A DNA stretch of 58,548 nt from NCBI RefSeq assembly GCF_030362935.1, contig NZ_JAUCDY010000016.1, positions 1-58,548 on the forward strand, in the 5' to 3' direction. This document shows positions 50,932 to 58,548 of the stretch, in pieces. The stretch comes from Thiopseudomonas acetoxidans (lineage in GTDB: Bacteria; Pseudomonadota; Gammaproteobacteria; Pseudomonadales; Pseudomonadaceae). A program made the translations under genes and the position numbers. The notes beneath the pieces are model-generated. The model was given only the letters and a program-made list of their open reading frames with translations. It had not been told where the DNA came from and did not search any database. Each line of letters opens with the position of its first letter. Position 1 is the first letter of the stretch.

Positions 50932-52407
50932 ATGAAAAACGATATCAGAGACTTGCAGTTAGTGCTCGATGGAAAGGTGCGTCTAGTAGCTATAGAGTCA
51001 TGGGATGAATTAAGGGTGTTGGAAACGCTAACCTCTGTGGCGGTGCAGCGCGGAACTAGCTTGGTGGTTTGGTCAATTACCGAGGGTATGCGCAGAATGG
51101 ACTTTAAGGGCAGTCGCATAGAAAATGCTCATGAGGTGGAAGCGGCTTTGCGTTATGTAAAAGCTGATTTGCAAGACGGCATGTACGTTTTTTTTGATTT
51201 GCACCCTTACTGGCAAGATAACCCTTTGATTGTGCGTTTAATTAAGGATATTGCGATAGCAGAGGGAGTGCATAAGCCAACGCTAATTTTAGTATCCCAT
51301 GCGTTAAAACTACCGGTTGAAGTACAGCGCTATGCTGCACGTTTTAACTTAGCATTGCCCAGCGAAGATGAACTGCTAGCCATTGTGCGCGAGGAGGCGG
51401 CCAACTGGAGTCAGAAAAATCGTGGCGTGCGTGTGCGCTCAGATAGTAAAACAATGCAGCAAGTAGTTAAAAACCTGCGTGGTTTAAGCCACGCGGATGC
51501 GCGTATTTTAGCGCGTAGCATTATTTGTGATGATGGTGCTATCACACAAGAAGACTTACCGGAACTTAATAAGGCGAAATTTCAGCTGCTGGAACTGGAA
51601 GGTGTGCTGACCTATGAAGCCGATGTGGCGCGTTTTGCTGATGTCGGCGGACTAGTTAATCTTAAGCGTTGGCTGGCAGAGCGTCAGGCTGCGTTTATGG
51701 CCAATAATATGCAGGATATGCCCAAGGGTGTGTTACTGCTAGGTGCGCAGGGTAGTGGTAAAAGTTTGGCAGCCAAAGCCGTAGCAGGGTTATGGGGTTT
51801 GCCTTTATTGCGCTTGGATTTCGCCACGCTGTATAACAAATTTTTTGGTGAGACAGAACGCAATTTACGCGAGGCCTTGGCTTTAGCTGAGGGGATGTCA
51901 CCCTGTGTGCTCTGGATGGATGAACTAGAAAAGGGTTTGGCTACCGGTGAGTTGGATGGCGGGGTTAGTCAACGAATTTTAGGCACCTTACTAACCTGGA
52001 TGGCAGAGCGAAAAACGCCTGTATTTGTGGTGGCTACGGCGAACGTAATCAAGCGCTTACCGCCTGAGCTAATGCGCAAGGGTCGTTTTGATGAGATATT
52101 TTTTGTTGATTTACCAGAGCCTAAAGTACGCGAAGAAATTTTCCGCATTCACCTTGAGCGGCGTGAACTGGCGTTGCAGTATTTCAACCTACCGGAACTG
52201 GCGATGCTGACAGAGGGCTACTCGGGCGCTGAAATTGAACAAGCGGTGGTCTCTGCGTTGTATGCGGCGCAAGCACGGCAAGTGGATGTAGGGCAGCAGT
52301 TGCTCGTGGAAATGCTGCAGCGTACAGTACCATTAGCTGTATTGATGGCTGAGGAACTAACAGCTTTGCGCAACTGGGCCGCTAATCGTACTGTGCATGC
52401 AGGCTGA
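50932..52407 (+). CDS. AAA+ ATPase of the Ycf46 type
   Basis: Protein of about 491 residues. An N-terminal part without Walker motifs (VFFDLHPYWQDNPLIVRLIKDIA) is followed by a complete AAA+ module: FADVGGLVNLKRWL, Walker A LLGAQGSGKS, Walker B CVLWMDELEKG, sensor 1 in VVATANVIKRLPPELMRKGRFDEIFFVDLP, and a lid domain. Ycf46-like ATPases link to photosynthesis in cyanobacteria; in Pseudomonas the homologue beside the HIT gene is uncharacterised. ATG at 50932 chosen for the AAAAGG spacing. Confidence 0.85.
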   Translation: MKNDIRDLQLVLDGKVRLVAIESWDELRVLETLTSVAVQRGTSLVVWSITEGMRRMDFKGSRIENAHEVEAALRYVKADLQDGMYVFFDLHPYWQDNPLIVRLIKDIAIAEGVHKPTLILVSHALKLPVEVQRYAARFNLALPSEDELLAIVREEAANWSQKNRGVRVRSDSKTMQQVVKNLRGLSHADARILARSIICDDGAITQEDLPELNKAKFQLLELEGVLTYEADVARFADVGGLVNLKRWLAERQAAFMANNMQDMPKGVLLLGAQGSGKSLAAKAVAGLWGLPLLRLDFATLYNKFFGETERNLREALALAEGMSPCVLWMDELEKGLATGELDGGVSQRILGTLLTWMAERKTPVFVVATANVIKRLPPELMRKGRFDEIFFVDLPEPKVREEIFRIHLERRELALQYFNLPELAMLTEGYSGAEIEQAVVSALYAAQARQVDVGQQLLVEMLQRTVPLAVLMAEELTALRNWAANRTVHAG

Positions 52408-52433
52408 TGAATTCACTACGCTACAGCGTCTAT

Positions 52434-52862
52434 TTAAAAGCTGGGCTTTAAGATGGCTAAAAATACGATTGCCAACAAGAAAATGACCGGCAGTTCGTTA
52501 TACCAACGGTAAAATACATGGGATTTGCTGTTAGCTTGGGTGGCAAAGCGCTTGAGAAACATGCCCAGTGAAAAATGATAAACAATCAGCAAGCAACCAA
52601 GGGTGATTTTTATATGCATCCAGGGCATTTTGAGTAAGGCTGGATTAATGTACAGCATGCTGACAGCAAAAATTACCGTGGCAACCATGGAGGGGTGCAT
52701 AATACCGCGGTAAAGTTTGCGCTCCATAATGCAAAAACGCTCGTGACTTACTTGGTCATCGCTAGAAGCATGATAAACAAAGAGTCTAGGCAGATAAAAC
52801 AAGCCGGCAAACCAGCAAATTACCGCGATGATATGTAAGGCTTTTAGCCAAAGATAGGTCAT
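52434..52862 (-). CDS. hemJ: Protoporphyrinogen IX oxidase HemJ
   Basis: Membrane protein of 142 residues with four hydrophobic helices. The haem-type histidine is H10 in ALHIIAVICWFAGLFYLPRL, and YRGIMHPSM and MHIKITLG are conserved HemJ stretches. It oxidises protoporphyrinogen IX in haem synthesis in bacteria without HemG or HemY. It is convergent with the AAA+ gene and divergent from argC. Confidence 0.93.
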   Translation of the reverse strand: MTYLWLKALHIIAVICWFAGLFYLPRLFVYHASSDDQVSHERFCIMERKLYRGIMHPSMVATVIFAVSMLYINPALLKMPWMHIKITLGCLLIVYHFSLGMFLKRFATQANSKSHVFYRWYNELPVIFLLAIVFLAILKPSF

Positions 52863-52893
52863 TAGGTGTAGCTCCAGTACGAAATTTAAAGCA

Positions 52894-52907
52894 AATCCCT
52901 AGGGATT
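52894..52907. repeat. Perfect 14-bp palindrome between hemJ and argC
   Basis: AATCCCTAGGGATT is perfectly self-complementary and lies 32 nt upstream of hemJ and about 100 nt upstream of argC. It could be an operator. No consensus that I know fits it. Confidence 0.25.
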
Positions 52908-53008
52908 AATTGCGCTGCTAACTTGGGAATTTTGTTACTATAGTAGTACGTTGTAACTCAGTATTCATCTTGCAAACATAAATTTTGTTCAGAGCTTGAG
53001 GTGTGGTG

Positions 53009-54043
53009 ATGATAAAGGTCGCTATTGTCGGGGGTACCGGCTACACAGGCGTGGAGCTGTTACGCATTTTGTCGCAGCATCCGCAGGCGCAGGTAGAAAT
53101 AATTACCTCGCGTACCGAAGAAGGCGTATCCGTGGTGGATATGTACCCAAATTTACGTGGCTACTATGATGATCTAAAATTCAGTAATCCCAGTGCGCAA
53201 GAGCTAGGAACCTGTGACGTCGTATTTTTTGCCACTCCGCATGGCGTCGCGCACGGCATGGCCGCAGACATTCTGGCAACCGGAACCCGAGTGATTGATC
53301 TGTCGGCTGATTTTCGCTTAGAGGATATTGCACTGTGGGAGAAGTGGTACGGCCAAGCCCATGGCGCACCGCAGCTAATGAGCCAAGCGGTTTACGGCTT
53401 ACCTGAAGTGAATCGAGAGAACATCAAAGGTGCGCGCTTAATCGCTGTCCCCGGCTGTTACCCTACCGCCGTGCAACTGGGTTTCTTACCCTTAGCCGAG
53501 CAAGGCCTGTTGAATGGCCAGCATTTAATCGCAAGCTGTGTTTCAGGGGTTAGTGGTGCGGGTCGCGGAACCAAGCTGGGCTCATTATTCTGTGAGGCCA
53601 CCGAGAACGTAATGGCTTACGCAGTGAACGGACACCGTCACTTGCCTGAGATTGAGCAAGGTCTCTCACGTGCAGCTAAGAAAGCTATGCAAGTTACCTT
53701 TGTGCCGCATTTAGTGCCGATGATTCGTGGGATTCACGCCACGCTCTATACCGCTGACATTGATCAAACTATTGATGTGCAGCAGCTGTTCGAACAACGT
53801 TATGCTAGCGAACCCTTTGTCGATGTGCTGCCTGCAGGAATGCTCCCGCAAACGCGCAGCGTTAAGGGCTCTAATATGTGCCGCATTGCTGTGCAACGCC
53901 CACAAAATGGCAGCAAAGTGGTGATTTTGTCGGCCATCGATAACCTCGTGAAGGGCGCTTCCGGTCAAGCCGTGCAGAATATGAATATTATGTTTGCTCT
54001 AGATGAAAAGCTGGGTTTGCACGCTCCTGCATTAATGCCATAA
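53009..54043 (+). CDS. argC: N-acetyl-gamma-glutamyl-phosphate reductase
   Basis: Enzyme of 344 residues, the step after ArgB in arginine synthesis. The NADP-binding AIVGGTGYTGVELLRIL opens the protein, the catalytic cysteine is C150 in AVPGCYPTA, and HRHLPEIEQGL and VPHLVPMIRGIHATLY follow. The ATG at 53009 follows GAGG by 7 nt; two in-frame GTGs lie just upstream. Confidence 0.97.
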   Translation: MIKVAIVGGTGYTGVELLRILSQHPQAQVEIITSRTEEGVSVVDMYPNLRGYYDDLKFSNPSAQELGTCDVVFFATPHGVAHGMAADILATGTRVIDLSADFRLEDIALWEKWYGQAHGAPQLMSQAVYGLPEVNRENIKGARLIAVPGCYPTAVQLGFLPLAEQGLLNGQHLIASCVSGVSGAGRGTKLGSLFCEATENVMAYAVNGHRHLPEIEQGLSRAAKKAMQVTFVPHLVPMIRGIHATLYTADIDQTIDVQQLFEQRYASEPFVDVLPAGMLPQTRSVKGSNMCRIAVQRPQNGSKVVILSAIDNLVKGASGQAVQNMNIMFALDEKLGLHAPALMP

Positions 54044-54054
54044 AATCAGTGCAG

Positions 54055-54079
54055 ATACTTGACTAATTTGATAGGATAT
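54055..54079 (+). promoter_or_regulatory. IscR type 1-like site upstream of erpA
   Basis: The 25 bases ATACTTGACTAATTT-GATAGGATAT match the E. coli type 1 IscR consensus (ATASYYGACTRWWWYAGTCRRSTAT) at 21 positions, with the left half complete. It contains TTGACT, as in iscR and erpA promoters of E. coli, where IscR overlaps the -35 element. No good -10 was found at normal spacing. Confidence 0.55.
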
Positions 54080-54107
54080 ACAAAAGTTTTTTAGTGAGAC
54101 ATAAACT

Positions 54108-54461
54108 ATGAGTGTTGAATCATTCGAGCCAACAGCGGCAATGCATTTTACCGAGGTCGCTGCCCAGAAAGTTAAGAGCCTGATTGATGAAGAAGGCAAT
54201 GATCGTCTGATGCTGCGTGTATTTATTACAGGCGGCGGATGTTCCGGTTTCCAGTACGGCTTTACTTTCGATGAAGAACTCGCTGAGGATGATACGGTCG
54301 TGTATCGCGAAGGCGTTAGACTAGTAGTTGATCCTATGAGCTTTCAGTATTTAGCAGGTGCTGAGGTGGACTATACCGAAGGTCTAGAAGGCTCGCGCTT
54401 CATTATCAATAACCCTAACGCCACCACCACCTGTGGTTGCGGTTCGTCCTTCTCCGTCTAG
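54108..54461 (+). CDS. erpA: Iron-sulfur cluster insertion protein ErpA
   Basis: A-type carrier of 117 residues that delivers Fe-S clusters to targets such as IspG. The three cysteine ligands are in GGGCSGFQYGFTFDEE and the C-terminal TTCGCGSSF. Its stop overlaps the anmK stop by 4 bp (convergent). The upstream IscR-like site suggests control by cluster status. Confidence 0.96.
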   Translation: MSVESFEPTAAMHFTEVAAQKVKSLIDEEGNDRLMLRVFITGGGCSGFQYGFTFDEELAEDDTVVYREGVRLVVDPMSFQYLAGAEVDYTEGLEGSRFIINNPNATTTCGCGSSFSV

Positions 54462-55549
54462 GCTGGGTAAATAGCGCCTAATATTCTAGGTCCTTGGGCG
54501 CCAGTCACCTCGGGCAAGTTAGCAGGCTGCTTGGTTAAACAACAGTAAGCGAGCCAAGCAAAAGCCATGGCTTCCATCCAGTCTGCTGGCACACCCTGTT
54601 CGTCGGTTACGCCGACCTTAGTGTTGGGCAAATGCGCGCTGAGTCGTTTAAGCAAATAACCGTTGTGCGCGCCACCACCACACACCCAAAGCTCCTGCAC
54701 AGCCTGTGAGTGTTGCTGAACGGCTTGACTAATAGCTGTAGCGGTTAGCTCTACCAACGTACACTGCACATCAGCGGTAGATAGTTCAGGAAAACTGCTG
54801 AGCTGTTGTGATAGCCAAGGTAGGTTAAATAGCTCGCGCCCAGTGCTTTTAGGTCCTTGTTGATGGAAGAAATCAGCCAGTAGCAGCTGCTGTAAAAGCC
54901 TCTCAGAGAGCACACCCGATGCAGCCCATGCGCCATTATTGTCGTATAACTGCTGTTGATGCTGCTGTATCCAAGCATCGAGTAACGCGTTGCCAGGACC
55001 GCAATCAAAGCCGGTGGTAGGTAAGTTAGCGTTTAAAAAAGTAATATTACTAAAGCCGCCGATATTGACGATCGCTTTGCTGCGTGCGTCTGGCTTAAAC
55101 ACCCATTCATGGAAGGCTGGGACAAGCGGTGCACCTTGACCACCTGCAGCGATATCACGTTGACGGAAATGACTGACGACACTGATGTTGGTAAGCTCGG
55201 CTAACAAAGCGGGAGCACCAATTTGAACGCTGAAACCTAATTCTGGATGATGACGAATAGTTTGCCCGTGACTGCCAATGCCCGTGATATCAGCTGCTGT
55301 AAGATTTTGCTGTTGTAACAGTTGCTTCACACCTTGAGCAGCGAGTCTGGCCCACTGTTGTTCAGCCAGCGATAGGCGTTCAAGTTCGTTATGTGTGGGG
55401 GAGCAAAGTTGTAAAAGCTCTTGGCGAAGCTCGGAGGGAAAATCGAGATAGGTACTATCGATGAGCTGTATCGTGCTGTTTATTTCCACTAGGCATATGT
55501 CAAGCCCATCCAAACTGGTGCCTGACATTATGCCTATGTATTTGAGCAC
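54458..55549 (-). CDS. anmK: Anhydro-N-acetylmuramic acid kinase
   Basis: Kinase of 363 residues that recycles 1,6-anhydro-MurNAc from peptidoglycan turnover. YIGIMSGTSLDGLD at the start, the catalytic aspartate in TGFDCGPGNALLDAW, VCGGGAHN and VTDEQGVPADWMEAMAFAWLA are family hallmarks. It uses a GTG start at 55549 and lies 5 nt after the M23 peptidase gene, coupling wall cleavage with recycling. Confidence 0.96.
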   Translation of the reverse strand: MLKYIGIMSGTSLDGLDICLVEINSTIQLIDSTYLDFPSELRQELLQLCSPTHNELERLSLAEQQWARLAAQGVKQLLQQQNLTAADITGIGSHGQTIRHHPELGFSVQIGAPALLAELTNISVVSHFRQRDIAAGGQGAPLVPAFHEWVFKPDARSKAIVNIGGFSNITFLNANLPTTGFDCGPGNALLDAWIQQHQQQLYDNNGAWAASGVLSERLLQQLLLADFFHQQGPKSTGRELFNLPWLSQQLSSFPELSTADVQCTLVELTATAISQAVQQHSQAVQELWVCGGGAHNGYLLKRLSAHLPNTKVGVTDEQGVPADWMEAMAFAWLAYCCLTKQPANLPEVTGAQGPRILGAIYPA

Positions 55550-55554
55550 CGAAC

Positions 55555-56970
55555 TTACTCTTTATCAGCCATCGCAATCTGCGCATTGCTTTGTTCAAGC
55601 ATAGCTAGATGAGGAGCTGCTTGTTGCTTGAAACGAGCAAGCTCGTTTTTTGGAATAGGGTCTGCTGCGGGCAGCGTATGGCTGAGTGGATCAACGTGTG
55701 CGCCATTAACCTGAAATTCATAATGCAGGTGTGGTCCCGTCGATAAACCTGTGGTTCCAACGTAAGCAATAACCTGCCCTTGTTTGACTTGTGAGCCACT
55801 GCGGATACCTTTAGCGAAACCTCTAAGGTGAGCGTATACAGTGCGGTATTTGTTGCCGTGCTGAATAATTACTGTATTGCCATAACCACCACGGCGGCCC
55901 GCCACAATTATTTTACCGTCCCCGGTGGCTTTTACGGGTGTGCCTATAGGGGCAGCATAATCCACGCCTTTGTGTGCACGAATAGTGTTGAGTACTGGAT
56001 GTTTGCGGCCTAGGTTGAATCTTGAACTAATGCGGCTAAAATCAACAGGGGTGCGAATAAAAGCTTTCTGTGTGCTGCTGCCTTTGTCATCGTAATAGCT
56101 TGTATAGCCTTGTTTGTTGGTATAACGAACAGCGGTATAGGTTTTGCCTCTGTTAGTAAACTGGGCGGCTAAAATATTGCCACTGCTAACGACCTTGTCA
56201 TCTATTTTTTTCTGCTCGTAAACAACACTGAAATTATCGCCTTTTCTCAGGTCTTGCGCAAAATCGATGTCGTAGCCAAAGATGTTAGCCAGATCCAGAG
56301 TGAGCTTGTAAGGCAGACCAGCTTCTTTTGTTGCGCCGAGCAGGGTTTGCGAAATGGTGCCAGAAACCACTTTATGCTCTGTTGATGTTTGCTTAACCTG
56401 CTCGCTAAAGCTATAGGTGTCGCTGGCAGCGGCTTGAGTAATATGAATGCTTTTTAGTGGGCTGATATCACTGGCTAATTCTTTAAGTGTACGGTCAGGG
56501 TTGAAGGTAAAAACCAGTTTTTGATTGATCTTCAGATTGGTAAAGCGCTTGGCTTTAGGATCTTGCTCAAGAATTCCCATCAAAACAGCATTGCTTAGAC
56601 CCACATTGGAGAAAATACTTGATAGCGTATCACCGCTTTTAACCACTACGATTTGCTGGGTATCTTGGTCAACTTCAGCCGTGGGGGTCAAGGGCTCGTC
56701 GGTAGGTTCGTCTTCAAGGCTGTAAGTGTCTTCAATGCCGGCGAACTCAGTGTCGGTATCGATGCCGTCAAAAAACTCAGTTTGTTGGTCAATGTAGGAG
56801 ACTTCTTCAGAGGACACATCAAGAAAAGTTTTCTTGGCTTCAACTTGGCGCGAGGGGTAAACCATCAAAGTAAAACACAGTAAAGCTGTGATTCCGCTGG
56901 CTGCAAGTAGTCTATTTTTTGGATAAGACAACTCGCCCGTAGGCTCGGTGGAAATATGTTCTGTAGTCAT
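55555..56970 (-). CDS. M23 peptidoglycan endopeptidase (MepM-like)
   Basis: Protein of 471 residues. A single N-terminal membrane anchor (LLAASGITALLCFTLMVY) leads to an acidic linker, a LysM-like/OapA region (VVKSGDTLSSIFSNVGLS) and an M23 domain with zinc ligands in HKGVDYAAP and HLHYEF. Both HxxxD and HxH are intact, so it should be an active D,D-endopeptidase cutting peptide cross-links during wall growth. The ATG at 56970 is used; its ribosome binding site is weak. Confidence 0.92.
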   Translation of the reverse strand: MTTEHISTEPTGELSYPKNRLLAASGITALLCFTLMVYPSRQVEAKKTFLDVSSEEVSYIDQQTEFFDGIDTDTEFAGIEDTYSLEDEPTDEPLTPTAEVDQDTQQIVVVKSGDTLSSIFSNVGLSNAVLMGILEQDPKAKRFTNLKINQKLVFTFNPDRTLKELASDISPLKSIHITQAAASDTYSFSEQVKQTSTEHKVVSGTISQTLLGATKEAGLPYKLTLDLANIFGYDIDFAQDLRKGDNFSVVYEQKKIDDKVVSSGNILAAQFTNRGKTYTAVRYTNKQGYTSYYDDKGSSTQKAFIRTPVDFSRISSRFNLGRKHPVLNTIRAHKGVDYAAPIGTPVKATGDGKIIVAGRRGGYGNTVIIQHGNKYRTVYAHLRGFAKGIRSGSQVKQGQVIAYVGTTGLSTGPHLHYEFQVNGAHVDPLSHTLPAADPIPKNELARFKQQAAPHLAMLEQSNAQIAMADKE

Positions 56971-57228
56971 AATAATTAATAGGTCTAGTAAAAATAACTG
57001 GTAAAGTATAAGCAAAGCTTACGGGTTGCAAGGGATATCTTCACTAAAAGCAATAAAAACAGATGATAATGGGTGCTTGTTATACTTTTTTCTAGGTTAG
57101 TAGCATCTGTTAAGGTGCTTCGGTTCAGATAGCGGTTGGCGAAAAGCATCTGACAAGCGTTCAGCAAACAAGTTTATTATGATTCGCGTGTATTGATTTT
57201 AATGAATAAAAAATTAGGTGGGAGACGT

Positions 57229-58440
57229 ATGTCAATAAATGTGTCAGTCGATGAGCAGCTTGAAATAATTAAACGGGGAACAGAGAGCCTGCTGGTTGAA
57301 TCTGAATTAGTAGAGAAATTACGTAAAGGCGTGCCGTTGCGCATTAAAGCGGGTTTTGACCCGACTGCGCCTGATTTGCATCTTGGTCACACAGTGCTGA
57401 TTAATAAATTGAGAGCATTTCAAGAGCTCGGGCACCATGTGGTTTTTCTGATTGGTGATTTTACCGGCATGATTGGCGACCCAAGTGGGAAAAGTGCGAC
57501 GCGCCCGCCATTAACCCGTGAGCAGGTTTTGGCCAACGCTGAAACCTATAAAGAGCAAGTGTTCAAAATTTTAGATCCGCAAAAAACTGAAGTGGCATTT
57601 AACTCGACTTGGCTCAATGAGCTAACGCCGGTGGATTTCATAAAGCTGGCTTCTACTTATACGGTTGCGCGAATGCTTGAGCGCGAAGATTTTCATAACC
57701 GCTATACCAGTCAGCAGCCTATTGCGATACATGAGTTTTTGTATCCGTTGGTGCAGGGTTACGATTCGGTTGCTTTAAAGGCGGATGTTGAACTAGGTGG
57801 GACGGATCAGACCTTTAACTTGTTGATGGGGCGCGAGCTACAGCGCAGTTACGGCATGGAGCCGCAATGTGTTATCACGGTGCCTTTGCTGGAGGGTTTG
57901 GATGGGGTGAAAAAAATGTCCAAATCGCTTGGCAACTATGTAGGTATTCAAGAGCCACCTGGGGTGATGTTTAACAAGATCGTTTCAATGCCTGATGAGC
58001 TTATCTGGCGCTACTACGAGTTGCTCAGCTTTAAACCCATTAAGTACATTAAGCAGTTGCAGCAAGACGTAGCGGCTGGCGCGAATCCCAGAGACATCAA
58101 AATAGAGTTGGCGCGCGAGCTCATTGCACGTTTTCATGGTGAAGAAGCGGCAGCCGGCGCGCACATGTCGGTGGGTAATAGGTTGGCAGATGGAGAACTA
58201 CCGGAAGACCTGCCGTACAAGGAAGTACAGGCCGATAATGAATTACCGATTGCTGCGGTGCTTAATCGTGCAGGTTTGGTAAAAAATGCCGCTAGTGCGC
58301 GCAACTTGCTCGAAAACGGCAGTGTAAAAGTTGATGGCGCTGTGGTGCAAAAAGAGTTTGTTTGTGAGCTGGGTAGAGAGTATGTCTGTCAGGCGGGTAA
58401 GAGAAGTTTCGCAAGAGTGAAGCTAGTCAATAGAGTTTAG
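57229..58440 (+). CDS. tyrS: Tyrosyl-tRNA synthetase
   Basis: Class I synthetase of 403 residues. HLGHTVLINKLRAFQELGH gives the HIGH motif, MIGDPSGKSATRPPL follows, KMSKSLGNYVGI is the second signature and an S4-type RNA-binding domain (RNLLENGSVKVDGAVV) ends the protein. It resembles the TyrRS cluster often named TyrZ, the P. aeruginosa gene next to an rRNA operon. The ATG at 57229 follows GGGAG; the upstream in-frame ATGs lack such a site. Confidence 0.96.
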   Translation: MSINVSVDEQLEIIKRGTESLLVESELVEKLRKGVPLRIKAGFDPTAPDLHLGHTVLINKLRAFQELGHHVVFLIGDFTGMIGDPSGKSATRPPLTREQVLANAETYKEQVFKILDPQKTEVAFNSTWLNELTPVDFIKLASTYTVARMLEREDFHNRYTSQQPIAIHEFLYPLVQGYDSVALKADVELGGTDQTFNLLMGRELQRSYGMEPQCVITVPLLEGLDGVKKMSKSLGNYVGIQEPPGVMFNKIVSMPDELIWRYYELLSFKPIKYIKQLQQDVAAGANPRDIKIELARELIARFHGEEAAAGAHMSVGNRLADGELPEDLPYKEVQADNELPIAAVLNRAGLVKNAASARNLLENGSVKVDGAVVQKEFVCELGREYVCQAGKRSFARVKLVNRV

Positions 58441-58468
58441 GGTGCGCCGTACTGTCAAAAGTAGGGCG

Positions 58469-58548
58469 GCAAAAAATTATTTTTTAAAACCCCTTGACGT
58501 AAAAAGATTGGCCTCTATAATACGCCACCTCAGATGCAGCGACGCACT
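58469..58548 (+). promoter_or_regulatory. Strong promoter, probably rRNA operon P1
   Basis: A -35 TTGACG (58494-58499) and a perfect -10 TATAAT (58516-58521), 16 bp apart, follow an A/T tract at 58471-58486 typical of an UP element. The tract after the tyrS stop may also serve as a weak terminator. In Pseudomonas this position precedes 16S rRNA, but the rRNA itself lies beyond the window. Confidence 0.7.

Noticed and set aside
1..58548. CRISPR arrays, tRNA genes and complete insertion sequences
   Set aside because: Reading both strands showed no spaced direct repeats, no cloverleaf with a TTCRA loop and no transposase gene.

Overview
The window reads as a chromosomal segment of a Pseudomonas-group gammaproteobacterium of moderate GC content. 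Gene order matches several Pseudomonas blocks: yicC-rph-crc-pyrE; argB-algC-dut-coaBC-radC; leuS-lptE-holA; roxSR; and vfr-osmC-speD-coq7-HIT-AAA+-hemJ-argC-erpA-anmK-M23-tyrS, ending in a strong promoter where Pseudomonas carries an rRNA operon. The lower-GC relatives Thiopseudomonas and Denitrificimonas are plausible hosts, but this is inference from gene order and base composition, not a search.

Positions 1-11,421 form an accessory defence island abutting the 3' end of yicC, a known integration site for mobilizable islands. It holds an AlpA-type regulator, a small XRE regulator, a complete type I restriction-modification system (hsdR, hsdM, hsdS), a two-gene module of an SMC/ABC-like AAA ATPase and a small protein with a PD-(D/E)xK-like core, and a RhuM-like protein paired with a Doc/Fic enzyme. 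Next to yicC is what looks like the decayed 5' end of a tyrosine recombinase gene. The left boundary lies outside the window. The ATPase/nuclease-like pair and the RhuM/Doc pair are the best candidates for undescribed systems.

Positions 11,422-24,051 are mostly housekeeping: RNA processing (yicC, rph), Crc, pyrimidine synthesis (pyrE, dut), arginine (argB), exopolysaccharide/LPS sugar supply (algC with an N-terminal membrane extension), coenzyme A (coaBC, coaE), radC and yacG. A KamA-type radical SAM protein sits in this block behind an unusually structured leader of about 200 nt.

Positions 24,214-27,424 form a three-gene operon: a secreted protein, a FecR-domain protein and a CHASE2-type class III adenylate cyclase. 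The cAMP receptor Vfr is encoded in the same window, so the cyclase may feed it. A MATE exporter and an OmpW porin behind a near-perfect Anr/FNR box follow. Then come fbp and dtd, the leuS cluster, envelope protein YdcF, yaeQ, metY, a tandem universal stress protein, prfC, a small hydrolase and a peroxiredoxin.

Positions 43,197-58,548 hold polyamine genes (speC behind a terminator-like leader, speD with a TTG start), the redox two-component system RoxSR, Vfr, OsmC, ubiquinone (coq7) and haem (hemJ) genes, argC, erpA behind an IscR-type site, anmK and an M23 peptidase for the cell wall, tyrS, and the presumed rRNA promoter. No CRISPR array, complete insertion sequence or tRNA gene was seen.
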